Of a stretch of 64,000 nucleotides of DNA, positions 14,296 to 23,470 are shown in pieces; position 1 is the first letter of the stretch; each line of letters begins with the position of its first letter. Below the pieces are notes generated by a model. It made no database searches. It was not told the DNA's origin and saw only the letters and a program-made list of their open reading frames with translations. The stretch is taken from contig CP102272.1 in the NCBI GenBank assembly GCA_025149125.1, positions 806,001 to 870,000 on the forward strand. Direction: 5' to 3'. Origin of the DNA: [Clostridium] asparagiforme DSM 15981. Its GTDB lineage: Bacteria > Bacillota > Clostridia > Lachnospirales > Lachnospiraceae. The position numbers and the translations under genes are program-made.

Positions 14296-17085
14296 ATGGC
14301 AACAGGCGGGAGCGACGGAAGCTTAAAATTCGACACTAAGATCAACACAGAAGGTTTTGACGCTGGCATGTCTACGCTTACCAAGGCCGTGGAGAAGCTT
14401 TCCGGCCTGATTGAAAATCTTACCAATCGTATGGAGGGATCATTTTCTGGTGCTGGGAGCGCAGCCCAAACCGCGGCGCAAAAAGTTGACACCGTGGCCG
14501 AATCTGCCCGGAAAGCCGCCGCAGAATTGGAGCGCTTGCAGAAAGAGAAGGACGCCACGTTCCGAGGTACGATTGAAAACAATGTGTCCAGCTCTGTCCC
14601 GGAGCGTGAAGGAAATTATGACGTATATGGAAACGATGTGGATGAGATCATCCGCAAGCAGAGAGAATTTGAAGCGGCCGCGCGTGAGACAACCAGTACA
14701 GTAACGGAAGGGACTGAGCAGCAGGAGCGCAGTGTGGTGGGGCTGAAAGACTCAATGCGGCTTGCACTGGAGGTATTTCAGCGGTTCCCGTCAACCATAA
14801 AAGGAGCCTTTGAGGCTGCCGGTGATGCCGCGTCTGGGGCCACGATGAAAACAAGGTCCTTGCAAGATGAGATTGACCGCTATACTGACGCGCTGTATTA
14901 TGCGGAGCGTTCCGGCCTGGGGCTTGGGGATAAAGCCTACGATGAGGCGTACATGGGGCTTGAACGCGCCAAGCGGAAGGCCGAAGAGTACAAAAAGTCT
15001 CTGATGGGAGTGGATCAGAACCAGGATAAAGCCGGAAAATCCGCCAAGAAGCTGGGAAAGAATGTCAAGAGGTTGGGGAACGAATCACAACGTGCTGGCC
15101 GGAAAATGACAATGATGTCCATGCTCGGGCGGTCCGTGCTGTTTTCCATGGTTTTCCGCGGTATATCCATGATCACCAACGCGCTCGCGGAAGGGATTGG
15201 GAACCTGGCGCAATATTCAGATGAGTTCAACCAGGACGTGTCCTCGATGGTGTCCGCAAATACTAAGCTGAAAAACAGTTTTGCCACCGCGTCAGCTCCG
15301 ATCATAGATGTTATGGCACCGGCGCTGACCAGCTTAATCAACCTGTTGTCAGAGGCGGTCACATGGACGGGGCAGCTCCTGGCGGCGTTGTCCGGGAAGT
15401 CCACGTTCGTGAAAGCTGTGGATGTGGAAGAGGATTATGGAGCCTCCCTGAAGGACAGCAACAAGGAGCTGAAAGAGAAAGACAAGCTTAACAAGAAGCT
15501 GGCCTTCTCTTTTGATGACCTCATCCAGGCCCAGCAAAAATCTGAAAATAATGACTATGTTGGTCCTACGCCGGATCAGATGTTCGAAACTGTAGAGATC
15601 ACGGACGATATAGTGACGTTTGCGGATACGGTTAAGGGTGTGCTTTCCGGCCTGTTTGACCCCATAAAGCAGTCGTGGGAAGAGAATGGACACTATGCAA
15701 CCGAGGCGGCAAAGACAGCATTCAACAGTCTAAAAACGCTTGCGGGAGACGTTGGTGCGTCGTTTATGCAGGTGTGGAAAACGGAAGGCTATGGGAAACA
15801 GATAACGGATGATCTGCTGGTCACATTCGGAAATCTTATGCTGACCGTTGGGAATCTGGCGGATCGTTTTGATGAGGCTTGGAGAAGCGGAGACACTGGA
15901 ACCAGTATTATGCGCCATCTGGGTGACATAGTGCAGGAGATTACCGGGTTTTTCCGGGAAGCGTCTGAGTCAATCAAGGATTGGGCGTCGAAGTTGGATT
16001 TCAGCCCATTGCTGCGCTCGTTCGACACCGTTTTGGCGAAGCTTACGCCTATTGTGAATAAGGTTGGAAGCATTCTGTTGTGGCTGCTGAATAGCATATT
16101 TTTGCCGTTGAGCAAGTGGGCGCTGGAAAAGGCTGTCCCGGTTGTACTTGATCTGATAGCGGCGGGGTTATCGCTGCTCAATTCCGTTCTGGACGCACTC
16201 CAGCCGTTGGCAAACTGGCTGTGGGAGAAATTCTTAAAGCCGCTGGGGGAATGGACCGGGGAAATTATTATTGCTGCATTGGAAATGATTGTTGGATGGC
16301 TGGAAAAATTTTCTGATTGGATTAGCCAGCACCAAGGAGCAGTTGAAAACATCACACTTGCGGTTGCTGCATTTTTTGCGGCTTGGAAAGCTGCTGAGCT
16401 TGTAAATGGCATTGCGAATATTATTTCCAGCTTTGGGGGATTTTTGGGTATTGCTCAAAGAATGATAGGCGTACTTGGGAATTTAGATTTGAAATTCCTG
16501 GCCATTGTAGCTGTGATTGGATCAATAATATATCTTGCCACACAGGTTGCAAAGGCTTGGGATAAAATGACCCCAGGGGAGCAACTGGCAACAAAATTGA
16601 TTGCTTTAGCCGGAGCAATAGCTCTGGTTGTAGCGGCGGCCGCTGCACTCGCACATGATTATTCGACGTTGTTAATTGCTGGGGCGATAGCGGCAATAGC
16701 AGGGTTTTCTATAGCCGGTATTGCTTCTAATGCAAATAGCAGATATTCCCATAGCGGAGGTGGAGGAAGCTTTTCAGCCTATTCCATCCCCGTAATGGCA
16801 TCTTACAAAATGCCCCGGCTTGCTACCGGAACCGTGGTCCCCCCGCGCGCTGGCGAGTTTGCCGCGATCTTGGGAGACAATAATGTCGATACGGAGATTG
16901 TTAGCCCGATTCCGGCTATGAAGCAAGCATTCAAGGAGGCCATTGCAGAAATGGGCGGTATTGGTGGGAATCAGACATTAAGGGCGGACCTGATTGTGGA
17001 TGGAACGAAGTTCGCTCAGTTGGTCTATAAGTACAACAACAGAGAGCGGCAGCGCGTCGGCGTTCGCATGGTGACGGAGGGATAG
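14296..17085 (+). CDS. Tape measure protein
   Basis: 929 aa; ATG after AATCGAGGTGATAAC. The N-terminal third is alpha-helical and coiled coil. A hydrophobic TM-like segment (SMLGRSVLFSMVFRGISMI) lies near 275-300 and more hydrophobic helices near 675-810. The glycine/serine-rich C-terminus has SHSGGGGSFSAYSIP. Such proteins set tail length and help eject DNA across the membrane. The first 220 and last 110 residues match element 2 closely; the centre (about 235-330 and 670-810) is replaced, including the hydrophobic helices. Confidence 0.88.
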   Translation: MATGGSDGSLKFDTKINTEGFDAGMSTLTKAVEKLSGLIENLTNRMEGSFSGAGSAAQTAAQKVDTVAESARKAAAELERLQKEKDATFRGTIENNVSSSVPEREGNYDVYGNDVDEIIRKQREFEAAARETTSTVTEGTEQQERSVVGLKDSMRLALEVFQRFPSTIKGAFEAAGDAASGATMKTRSLQDEIDRYTDALYYAERSGLGLGDKAYDEAYMGLERAKRKAEEYKKSLMGVDQNQDKAGKSAKKLGKNVKRLGNESQRAGRKMTMMSMLGRSVLFSMVFRGISMITNALAEGIGNLAQYSDEFNQDVSSMVSANTKLKNSFATASAPIIDVMAPALTSLINLLSEAVTWTGQLLAALSGKSTFVKAVDVEEDYGASLKDSNKELKEKDKLNKKLAFSFDDLIQAQQKSENNDYVGPTPDQMFETVEITDDIVTFADTVKGVLSGLFDPIKQSWEENGHYATEAAKTAFNSLKTLAGDVGASFMQVWKTEGYGKQITDDLLVTFGNLMLTVGNLADRFDEAWRSGDTGTSIMRHLGDIVQEITGFFREASESIKDWASKLDFSPLLRSFDTVLAKLTPIVNKVGSILLWLLNSIFLPLSKWALEKAVPVVLDLIAAGLSLLNSVLDALQPLANWLWEKFLKPLGEWTGEIIIAALEMIVGWLEKFSDWISQHQGAVENITLAVAAFFAAWKAAELVNGIANIISSFGGFLGIAQRMIGVLGNLDLKFLAIVAVIGSIIYLATQVAKAWDKMTPGEQLATKLIALAGAIALVVAAAAALAHDYSTLLIAGAIAAIAGFSIAGIASNANSRYSHSGGGGSFSAYSIPVMASYKMPRLATGTVVPPRAGEFAAILGDNNVDTEIVSPIPAMKQAFKEAIAEMGGIGGNQTLRADLIVDGTKFAQLVYKYNNRERQRVGVRMVTEG

Positions 17086-17088
17086 GGA

Positions 17089-17475
17089 ATGAATGAAAAT
17101 ATCTTTTCCATCGATGGTGTGGAGCTGCGGGTAAATGTGATGAAACTGGAGCGAGGGTTTTCCGTGACTGACACGGAAAACTCTGACCGCTTGCAAAATT
17201 ACAAAATGCACCGGGAAGTGGCAGGAACATTCTACAACTACACCATGGAAGTGGAGCCGTACCCATCCCACCGGGAAGATTATGATACCTTTTACGAGAT
17301 CATTACCGCACCGGTAGAATCTCACCGGATGATATTTCCGTATGCTCAAAAGACGCTAGAGTTTGACGCATACGTGACCCAAGGCAAGGATACCGTGAAA
17401 CAGGTAAATGGTCAGAATCTATGGGAAGGATTGTCGGTGTATTTCGTCGCAATGGAACCGCAAAGGAGGCCGTGA
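17089..17475 (+). CDS. Distal-tail-like structural protein
   Basis: 128 aa, ATG 17089 after GGAGGGATAGGGA. It follows the tape measure, where distal-tail (Dit-like) or accessory tip proteins lie. Beta-rich with AGTFYNYTMEVEPYPSHRED and a C-terminal LWEGLSVYFVAMEPQRRP. Probably part of the tail tip. Nearly identical in element 2. Confidence 0.6.
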   Translation: MNENIFSIDGVELRVNVMKLERGFSVTDTENSDRLQNYKMHREVAGTFYNYTMEVEPYPSHREDYDTFYEIITAPVESHRMIFPYAQKTLEFDAYVTQGKDTVKQVNGQNLWEGLSVYFVAMEPQRRP

Positions 17476-17476
17476 C

Positions 17477-19270
17477 ATGTTTCTGAAACAATCAATCCTG
17501 TCCGATGCCGTGCAGAACACGGAGGGACTGAAAATTGTATACGATGACGTGGCGCCTTATGCGAAAGAACATAGCAGCCCCCAGGTGATAGACCCGGGGC
17601 TGCGGCCTCACAAAGGCTTGTATCCGGGAAAAGGACTATACCCGAGAAAAACTAAGGTAAGGCAGGAATTTCCTGATCTGAGGCGGGATGATCTGACATA
17701 TCCGGGTTATGCCTTATGTCTCCCTCGGTTCGCGCTGATGAACGGAAAGTATGTCAATTTTCCCGACAATGCGGCGGATTACGGCTACATATCGGATGAG
17801 ATATCAGGGGCAGATTGTCAGCTTGCAAGGACGGTACGGACCGTTGGACTCCGACCACACGCGGGGTTACATCCTGGCGTGTTCCTATTCCCGCGATCAA
17901 CGACAGAGGAGACAACAAGCAACCCGGAATTGACCATTCTATTCAGCCAGAAATTCACGAGCGTTGGGGTGTTGTTGACGTTCAACATGATGTCAGGTGA
18001 TTACTGCACAAGGCTTAGAGTCAAGTGGTATTCAGATGGCGAGTTATTATCTGATATGGAGTTCCGGCCTGACTCAGTGCGGTATTTTTGCAATAACTAT
18101 GTGCGCCTCTATGACAAGATCGTGATAACGTTTTACGAAACCTCACGGCCTTGGAGGCCGGTATTCATCACCCGGATAGATTATGGAATCTACCGGGATT
18201 TTTTCGCGGACGAGCTGCTTACAACCTCTTGTCTACAAGAAGTCAATGCTATTAGTGAGAATATCAGTTTCAATACGTTAAACTTCACCGTTCGAACAGA
18301 AACCAATATACCCTTCGACTTCCAGAAAAAGCAAAAGTTGGCCCTGTATTTTAATGGTCAACGGATCGGGAATTTCTACCTGAAGAACGGAGCAAGGAAG
18401 AACCGCACGGACTACCAGATGGACAGCCACGACGCCATTGGCGTGCTGGACGGCAATGAGTTTCCCGGCGGGGTGTACACTGGTCAGTTGACCCGGGATG
18501 TGATTGACCAAATTTTTGAGGGTGAGGATTTCAACTATCTATTGGATGATTCCCTGGCAGACATTCCGCTGATCGGGTATATACCATACACGACGAAGCG
18601 CAATGCGTTGGTGCAGATTGCATTCTCAATCGGTGCCGTGGTGGATACCAGTAATTATGATGGTGTGCTGATCTATCCGCAGCAGACGGAAGTAACTGGG
18701 GAATTTTCGGAAGTCGATACATATGACGGCGTGACCATGGAACACAGTGACGTGGTAACTGGTATTCGGTTGATGGCGCATACATACCAGCAATCAGAGG
18801 ATACAGAGGAGTTGTACAACGACACGCTATCCGGCACAGCCGAGGTAATATTTTCTGATCCTCATTATGACCTGACAATTACCGGTGGGACGCTGGTGAG
18901 GAGCGGGGATAATTACGCCGTGATCAGTGGAACCGGATCAGCGGTTGTGCTGACCGGAAAGAAATATATCCATATGACCACTGCGCTCCTGAAGGAGAAT
19001 CCCACCATAGTATTCAATCGGAACATCAAGGAAGTATCTGACGCCACGCTTGTGCACTCTGGAAATGCTCCCGCGGTGCTGGAACGGGTGTATGAATACT
19101 ACCAGCGTGCCGAAAACGTGACCGGTGACGTGCTGCTGACAGATAAGACGCTCGGGCAGGTAGTTGGGATTGATACGGGATACGACGGACGCCGTGAAGG
19201 AACGATTGAAAGCATTTCATACCAATTCGGCATTCGGGAGATTAAGGCGGAGGTGATCATCCATGAGTAA
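17477..19270 (+). CDS. Tail hub/tip protein
   Basis: 597 aa; ATG 17477 follows AAAGGAGGCCGTGAC, and the longer upstream frame overlaps the previous gene without a ribosome site. It contains two copies of a proline-patterned motif, GLRPHKGLYPGKGLYPRK (near 46) and GLRPHAGLHPGVFLFPRS (near 132). Beta-rich domains follow (FDFQKKQKLALYFNGQRIGN; FYLKNGARKNRTDYQMDSHD). Position and size fit the baseplate hub (Tal-like) that initiates tail assembly, without a visible peptidase domain. Over 97% identical by eye to element 2. Confidence 0.65.
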   Translation: MFLKQSILSDAVQNTEGLKIVYDDVAPYAKEHSSPQVIDPGLRPHKGLYPGKGLYPRKTKVRQEFPDLRRDDLTYPGYALCLPRFALMNGKYVNFPDNAADYGYISDEISGADCQLARTVRTVGLRPHAGLHPGVFLFPRSTTEETTSNPELTILFSQKFTSVGVLLTFNMMSGDYCTRLRVKWYSDGELLSDMEFRPDSVRYFCNNYVRLYDKIVITFYETSRPWRPVFITRIDYGIYRDFFADELLTTSCLQEVNAISENISFNTLNFTVRTETNIPFDFQKKQKLALYFNGQRIGNFYLKNGARKNRTDYQMDSHDAIGVLDGNEFPGGVYTGQLTRDVIDQIFEGEDFNYLLDDSLADIPLIGYIPYTTKRNALVQIAFSIGAVVDTSNYDGVLIYPQQTEVTGEFSEVDTYDGVTMEHSDVVTGIRLMAHTYQQSEDTEELYNDTLSGTAEVIFSDPHYDLTITGGTLVRSGDNYAVISGTGSAVVLTGKKYIHMTTALLKENPTIVFNRNIKEVSDATLVHSGNAPAVLERVYEYYQRAENVTGDVLLTDKTLGQVVGIDTGYDGRREGTIESISYQFGIREIKAEVIIHE

Positions 19271-19703
19271 ATATATTGACACGCTGATTTTCGACCGCGT
19301 GGCGGCCGACGTGCAGGAGATGAAGGACAAGGCATATATTGCCTATAATGACCTTAATCGTATTGAATCAGCCATAAAATGGGTGTCGTATGTACTCAAC
19401 CGGTATGGCTACCAGAATGTGACACGCAACAAGCTCAACTGGAAGCCAGAGGACCGCCGGACAGACAGTGAAATGGATCGATTAAGAGCCAATCTGGTGG
19501 CAATCAGGGCGGCCTATTATACACCTTCCAGCACACCGCAGACGCCGGAAAAAATCACGTTCACATCGATCTATCAGGCCAATTTTGTGGAGCGTATCAT
19601 CTATGATTTGGGGGTGCTGATAGAAGCGTCTTTCCCTGGACCGCGCCGGTTGGCGTGTAAACTGGGGCAACGAACGTTGGGGAATAGGAGGATAAGCCTA
19701 TGA
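19263..19703 (+). CDS. Baseplate-associated protein (146 aa)
   Basis: ATG 19263 overlaps the preceding stop by 8 nt. The N-terminus is helical (DRVAADVQEMKDKAYIAYND) and the C-terminus basic (RRLACKLGQRTLGNRRISL). Genes like this lie between hub and fibre in many clostridial siphophages, but I know no defined function. Conserved in element 2. Confidence 0.6.
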   Translation: MSKYIDTLIFDRVAADVQEMKDKAYIAYNDLNRIESAIKWVSYVLNRYGYQNVTRNKLNWKPEDRRTDSEMDRLRANLVAIRAAYYTPSSTPQTPEKITFTSIYQANFVERIIYDLGVLIEASFPGPRRLACKLGQRTLGNRRISL

Positions 19704-20191
19704 GTCTGAAAACCAATTATAAAGACGACAAGTTCGCCGGAAAGCGAATCTATAAGATGGATACGCTGGAAGGTGGACTTGTTACGCTGGAGGACCAGAC
19801 CCAGTACCAGGAAGAGGGAGACATATTCTCCGCAGCAGATATTAATGCTACGAATACGGCTATCAATACCAACACAGAAGGACTTGCCAGGGCGAAAAAG
19901 ATGATAGAGGAATTGCAAGATAAGGTTGTTGTGAGTCTGCCGGTATCGGGGTGGAGCGGAACGGCACCGTTTACGCAAACAATACCACTTTCAGGGATTA
20001 AGAGTACAGATAATCCCATTCCCGGAATGTTGTACCCGGATAACCTGACCGAGGACAGGAAAGCCCAAATTGATAAGAGTTCCAACATGATCACCGAGAT
20101 TGAGACGCTGGACGGATCGTTAAAAGTGACATGCCGGTTCAAGCGGCCAACGGCCGACTTGATCTTGTCGCTGAAAGGGGTAAGCCTATGA
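19700..20191 (+). CDS. Baseplate/receptor-region protein (163 aa)
   Basis: ATG 19700, 4-nt overlap with the gene before. Contains DIFSAADINATNTAINTNTE, a trimeric-fibre-like start often found near tail-fibre N-termini, then a beta domain (VVVSLPVSGWSGTAPFTQTI and a C-terminal SLKVTCRFKRPTADLILSLK). Likely a structural adaptor for fibres. Confidence 0.6.
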   Translation: MSLKTNYKDDKFAGKRIYKMDTLEGGLVTLEDQTQYQEEGDIFSAADINATNTAINTNTEGLARAKKMIEELQDKVVVSLPVSGWSGTAPFTQTIPLSGIKSTDNPIPGMLYPDNLTEDRKAQIDKSSNMITEIETLDGSLKVTCRFKRPTADLILSLKGVSL

Positions 20192-20607
20192 AATTATCAT
20201 TGCCATTTAAGGGGCAAAATGTTGACATTTCCAGCCTGACAGCTGCCCCCAGTGATGTGCGAAAAGGCAAGAAATATATTGGCTCAGGTGGCGACGATGA
20301 ACGCATTGGAGAAATGGAGCGGATCGCACCGGTTACGCACAGTCTGCCGCTGAATGGGGTATACAACATTCCGGCAGGTGAGCATACTGGACAGGACGTG
20401 ATCCGCCAGGAATTGCCGATAATGGGAACGCAATATGTTGCACCTGGTGCTGGTCAAATTGTGATCGAATGCGCCGGAAAGTATATGACCGGGAACATCG
20501 TCGTTCAGGCCGTTGCGAATCTGACGGCAGAAAATATCAAGTATGGTGTTACGGTTGGAGAAGGGGAAGGAGCGGTCACAGGAACATGTCAGGGATTTTT
20601 CGATTAA
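20188..20607 (+). CDS. Tail fibre-like beta-repeat protein (139 aa)
   Basis: ATG 20188 is preferred because it overlaps the previous stop (ATGA); the longer frame extends into that gene. The sequence has the phage fibre pattern of short beta units: KKYIGS, LPLNGVYNIPAGEHTGQDVI, then AGQIVIECAGKYMTGNIVVQ. Related to the next gene, which repeats GKYMTGNI, so the two look like duplicated fibre modules. Confidence 0.65.
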   Translation: MKLSLPFKGQNVDISSLTAAPSDVRKGKKYIGSGGDDERIGEMERIAPVTHSLPLNGVYNIPAGEHTGQDVIRQELPIMGTQYVAPGAGQIVIECAGKYMTGNIVVQAVANLTAENIKYGVTVGEGEGAVTGTCQGFFD

Positions 20608-20621
20608 TTTGGAGGTGGATT

Positions 20622-21524
20622 ATGGCAATATTAGCCTTGCGAAAAACTGGTGGCGGTGCAGACTTTGACCGGCTTACCGCAGTACCGAAGGACGTGGCCG
20701 CGGGGAAAAGGTTCCTGGGAGCTGGGAGTGATGAGACACAAGAGGGGACAATGCCCGTTCAGGGCAGCCCATCTATTATGTTGCCAGCAAACGGTAGTGT
20801 GACACTCCCGGCGGGGAAATATACAGGCGGAAAAGTATCGCAGCAGATTGCCACAATGGGTGAGCAGAGTATTGGACCCGGCGCAAAACAGATTACCATT
20901 AACTGTGCCGGAAAGTATATGACTGGAAATATTATCATACGCCCCACCAAAAACCTGATTATATCTAACATCAAGAAGAATCAGTATGTTGGAGGCGTTG
21001 GCCCAGGAATATGGGAAGGTTATGTCAACGATGATCCACTGACTCCGTACCTGTATGGTACGTTTTACGGTGACCAGGGTATAACATCAATGCGTTATAC
21101 AACGTATCGTCAGGGAACCGGTAAGGTTTCGCTGTCCAAAGATCACATAGCGGCAAGCGCAGGGAGCGGTGAAACAATCGCTTATGTATTTGATCTTCCG
21201 ATTCGCTTGGACGGCGTGAAATCATTGACCGTGGAAATGTCTGGGACGGGGAAAACTGCAAAAGTCTTGGTATGTCGCGGCCGCGCAACGGGATACATAG
21301 AAATGGTTACACAATCAGGATCATCCTTGAAATATGAGTATAACCCAGCGTTAGGAGACCTCCTCCTTGATGGCACGATTGGTAGAAGTAGTGCCGGTGG
21401 TGACATATGGAATCAGCAGAAAACATTTGGGTTAAGCGGCTTTACAGGAAATGCCTATCTGTATATCGGAGCCTCGTCACCGGCGTTCTCGTATGACTTA
21501 TATTTTGCGAAATTTAATACCTGA
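20622..21524 (+). CDS. Tail fibre-like protein (300 aa)
   Basis: ATG 20622 follows TTGGAGGTGGATT. The N-terminal 120 residues share the LPAGKYTGGKVSQQIATMG / CAGKYMTGNII pattern with the preceding protein. The C-terminal 170 residues form a beta-rich domain (TGYIEMVTQSGSSLKYEYNP, then TGNAYLYIGASSPAFSYDLY) resembling carbohydrate-binding jelly rolls. Likely involved in host-surface binding. Highly similar to element 2. Confidence 0.65.
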   Translation: MAILALRKTGGGADFDRLTAVPKDVAAGKRFLGAGSDETQEGTMPVQGSPSIMLPANGSVTLPAGKYTGGKVSQQIATMGEQSIGPGAKQITINCAGKYMTGNIIIRPTKNLIISNIKKNQYVGGVGPGIWEGYVNDDPLTPYLYGTFYGDQGITSMRYTTYRQGTGKVSLSKDHIAASAGSGETIAYVFDLPIRLDGVKSLTVEMSGTGKTAKVLVCRGRATGYIEMVTQSGSSLKYEYNPALGDLLLDGTIGRSSAGGDIWNQQKTFGLSGFTGNAYLYIGASSPAFSYDLYFAKFNT

Positions 21525-21539
21525 TGGAGGGAGATTAAG

Positions 21540-22181
21540 ATGGAAAAGGATTATAAAAAGACAGGTTGGGTAAATGGCTCTGAGCCAGATATGGACGCTG
21601 AGCATATGAACAATATTGAGGATGGAATCGATGGGTTATACCATCCCGTATTTGACGATTCCGGGACCGTGGAAGGGATCACGAACTTTCCGCAGTTCTT
21701 GTCCACGGTAGTCAATAAAATGAATCCGATTGCCTTCTACAAAAATTTCAAGGCTGGCATGGCTTTTGTACTCCATGCGGGGCAGTTAGTCAATAATGGA
21801 TTGTGCAATGAGCCTGGGAAGTATCCGTTGGATGCGGCCTACGGAAAGACGTTGTACGATTATTATGATCGGTTGAATAGTGATTTAGGCGGTCTTGCAA
21901 CTGATCTGTCCAACACCAATATCGATCTTAATCCGCTTAAATCCTATTACGTTAATAATATCAACAACAACATAGTTAATAAGGTTAATATTGTGCTGTG
22001 GGACGCCAACACGGCAGATTCACCATTCAAGGCTGGCAATACCATCCGCGGTAATGGTTTTTGTATTACTTATAGTTCTGGAGAACCTTACCTTTGCCAG
22101 CTCGCTATGGCCGTGGGAGACTCTAATTTGTTTACCCGGAACCGTAGTCAGGAGGGATGGAGCGGATGGACTACCAAATGA
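21540..22181 (+). CDS. Tail fibre with exchangeable C-terminus (pyocin-knob type)
   Basis: 213 aa, ATG after GGAGGGAGATTAAG. The start (VNGSEPDMDAEHMNNIEDGI) is a common fibre attachment region. The C-terminus NLFTRNRSQEGWSGWTTK is typical of pyocin-knob receptor-binding ends. At residue about 112 (R-L-N-S-D-L) lies the crossover sequence repeated in inverted orientation 500 bp downstream, where a different C-terminus is stored. The current stop (22179-22181) is back to back with the stop of that silent cassette. Confidence 0.75.
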   Translation: MEKDYKKTGWVNGSEPDMDAEHMNNIEDGIDGLYHPVFDDSGTVEGITNFPQFLSTVVNKMNPIAFYKNFKAGMAFVLHAGQLVNNGLCNEPGKYPLDAAYGKTLYDYYDRLNSDLGGLATDLSNTNIDLNPLKSYYVNNINNNIVNKVNIVLWDANTADSPFKAGNTIRGNGFCITYSSGEPYLCQLAMAVGDSNLFTRNRSQEGWSGWTTK

Positions 22182-22390
22182 TTACTTTATCCATATATTT
22201 GACCATGTAGCTGTTGCACCAGTGTACCAATCATAAAACACATTATCCCGTGTAAAAGCCAAAGACGCAATGTCCCCATTTTTGTAATGGATATTTATAT
22301 GCCGCTTGGGTAGGGCATTGGAAGTTTCAGTTCCGAAGCTGACCTTATCAATATCATCATCAAAGGCAAAATCACTATTCAGCCGACGAG
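21871..22390. repeat. Invertible tail-fibre switch, inverted crossover sites
   Basis: TCGGTTGAATAGTGATTT (about 21869-21886) on + is repeated as TCGGCTGAATAGTGATTT (about 22386-22369) on -, one mismatch in 18. The site lies at the same codon phase in both cassettes (cgg Nug aat agt gat). Inversion would replace the last about 100 residues of the fibre by the 67-residue alternative. No recombinase gene is adjacent; the one at 2658 or an unseen enzyme would be needed. Confidence 0.75.
22182..22388 (-). pseudogene. Silent alternative tail-fibre C-terminal cassette
   Basis: Read on the minus strand from the crossover site, the frame is RLNSDFAFDDDIDKVSFGTE ... NALPKRHINIHYKNGDIASL ... WYTGATATWSNIWIK and stop. 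It has no start codon. It ends in W-S-x-x-W-x-K like the expressed cassette (W-S-G-W-T-T-K) and is in frame to be joined to the fibre gene after inversion. It is therefore a stored coding segment rather than a decayed gene. Confidence 0.75.
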
Positions 22391-22560
22391 AGAATGGCGG
22401 CCTTCAGGCGAGCAAGTTCCAGGTTTGCGGCCGCGGCCTCGTCGCTGATGAAGTGGACGTTGGTGAAATTAATGCAGCCATCGGGCAGCAATGCCATTGC
22501 CTCCCATACTGCCTGTGCAGCTTCCAGTGATTGGTAGATAACGTAAGAATTATAGACCAT
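22375..22560 (-). CDS. Small protein beside the fibre switch (61 aa)
   Basis: ATG 22560 follows GGAGGTGTCTA. Sequence YNSYVIYQSLEAAQAVWEAM, then a helical, alanine-rich end EAAAANLELARLKAAILSSA. It terminates inside the crossover site (gaa TAG), so inversion leaves its product unchanged. Being transcribed toward the silent cassette it might help expression or act as a fibre chaperone. I do not recognise the family. Confidence 0.65.
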   Translation of the reverse strand: MVYNSYVIYQSLEAAQAVWEAMALLPDGCINFTNVHFISDEAAAANLELARLKAAILSSAE

Positions 22561-22694
22561 TAGACACCTCCGGGTGTGAGATTGTCAGATAGGCCCATTG
22601 TAATCCTACGGGCCGAAAAATGCAACCGAAAACTGGGCCTCACAAGGGCCTTATTTTATTGCCCGGCTGCCCGCCGGGCGGAAAGGAATTGAAT

Positions 22695-23084
22695 ATGAAA
22701 GACACAATGATTTTGAAGGATGGAACCATCATCGAGTTGGAGACTGGGGCCTCCCTGAGAGATATCCGGGTGGTGGCGCCGGATCGTGCGGCTATGGCAG
22801 CCACATGGGCCAAGTTGACGCCGGAGAATCTGGCCGTGGTCCAGGTCAAGAACGAGGCCGGACTGACGGCGGGGAACTATACGGACCTGGTGCTGGACGA
22901 CGAGACGTCTAAGGTGGCCGCCGATGGCACTGTGCTTACCAGTTACCGCCTGCGGCCCAAGACGGACCTGGAGAGGCTGGAGGAGCGTGTGGGAGCTGTT
23001 GAAACCGGCCAGGACGTGCAGGACGGGGCAATCAATGACCTGGGAACCGTTGTGGGTGAGATTGCGGGGGAGGTGATGGTATAA
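22695..23084 (+). CDS. Tail-associated hypothetical protein (129 aa)
   Basis: ATG 22695 follows CGGAAAGGAATTGAAT. Sequence: DTMILKDGTIIELETGASLR, then a hinge region and a C-terminal coiled coil (DLERLEERVGAVETGQDVQD). Proteins with this beta-then-coiled-coil plan often precede the CD1375/XkdX-type gene in clostridial prophages. Likely a tail accessory protein. Upstream, 22561-22694 holds only GGCC-rich short hairpins. Confidence 0.6.
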   Translation: MKDTMILKDGTIIELETGASLRDIRVVAPDRAAMAATWAKLTPENLAVVQVKNEAGLTAGNYTDLVLDDETSKVAADGTVLTSYRLRPKTDLERLEERVGAVETGQDVQDGAINDLGTVVGEIAGEVMV

Positions 23085-23197
23085 TGGGCGCATTTTACGG
23101 TTTGAGGATCAGGGCCGGTATCATGACACTGGAAGCGGTTCCGGCGTTCTGGCGGGCCAAGGTGGACAAGTGGCTGGCGGATAATCCAGCCGAGTGA
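23084..23197 (+). CDS. CD1375/XkdX-like small protein (37 aa)
   Basis: ATG 23084 overlaps the preceding TAA (TAATG) and follows GGGGGAGGTGATGGT. MGAFYGLRIRAGIMTLEAVP then AFWRAKVDKWLADNPAE matches the pattern of CD1375-family peptides (Y..I..G..T...VP...R..V...L). These are found between tail and lysis genes; their role is unknown. Confidence 0.7.
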   Translation: MGAFYGLRIRAGIMTLEAVPAFWRAKVDKWLADNPAE

Positions 23198-23208
23198 TGG
23201 AGGGCGAC

Positions 23209-23466
23209 ATGGGAAAATATGAAGTCGCGGCGGTTGTGGTTGCGCTGATCACAACCGCGATAACCATAGGTGCACCGGTGATCAAGCTGAATACCGCTAT
23301 CACGCGATTGATTTGTAAGCTTGACAAGCTGGGGGACGATTTTTCAAATTTGGAGACCAGAAACCACGAGTCCCACCGGCGGATATGGGAACATAACGAG
23401 GAGCAGGATGAGAAACTGGCCGATCATGAAACACGGCTTAAAATTATCGAAAGCGGAAAGGAGTAA
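23209..23466 (+). CDS. XhlA-like membrane/coiled-coil lysis accessory protein
   Basis: 85 aa from ATG 23209 (GGAGGG 4 nt upstream). One TM helix (AAVVVALITTAITIGAPVI) is followed by a coiled coil (LDKLGDDFSNLETRNHESHR ... DEKLADHETRLKIIESGKE). This layout resembles haemolysin XhlA or holin-associated proteins. It directly precedes the holin, supporting a lysis role. Confidence 0.6.
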   Translation: MGKYEVAAVVVALITTAITIGAPVIKLNTAITRLICKLDKLGDDFSNLETRNHESHRRIWEHNEEQDEKLADHETRLKIIESGKE

Positions 23467-23470
23467 GACT

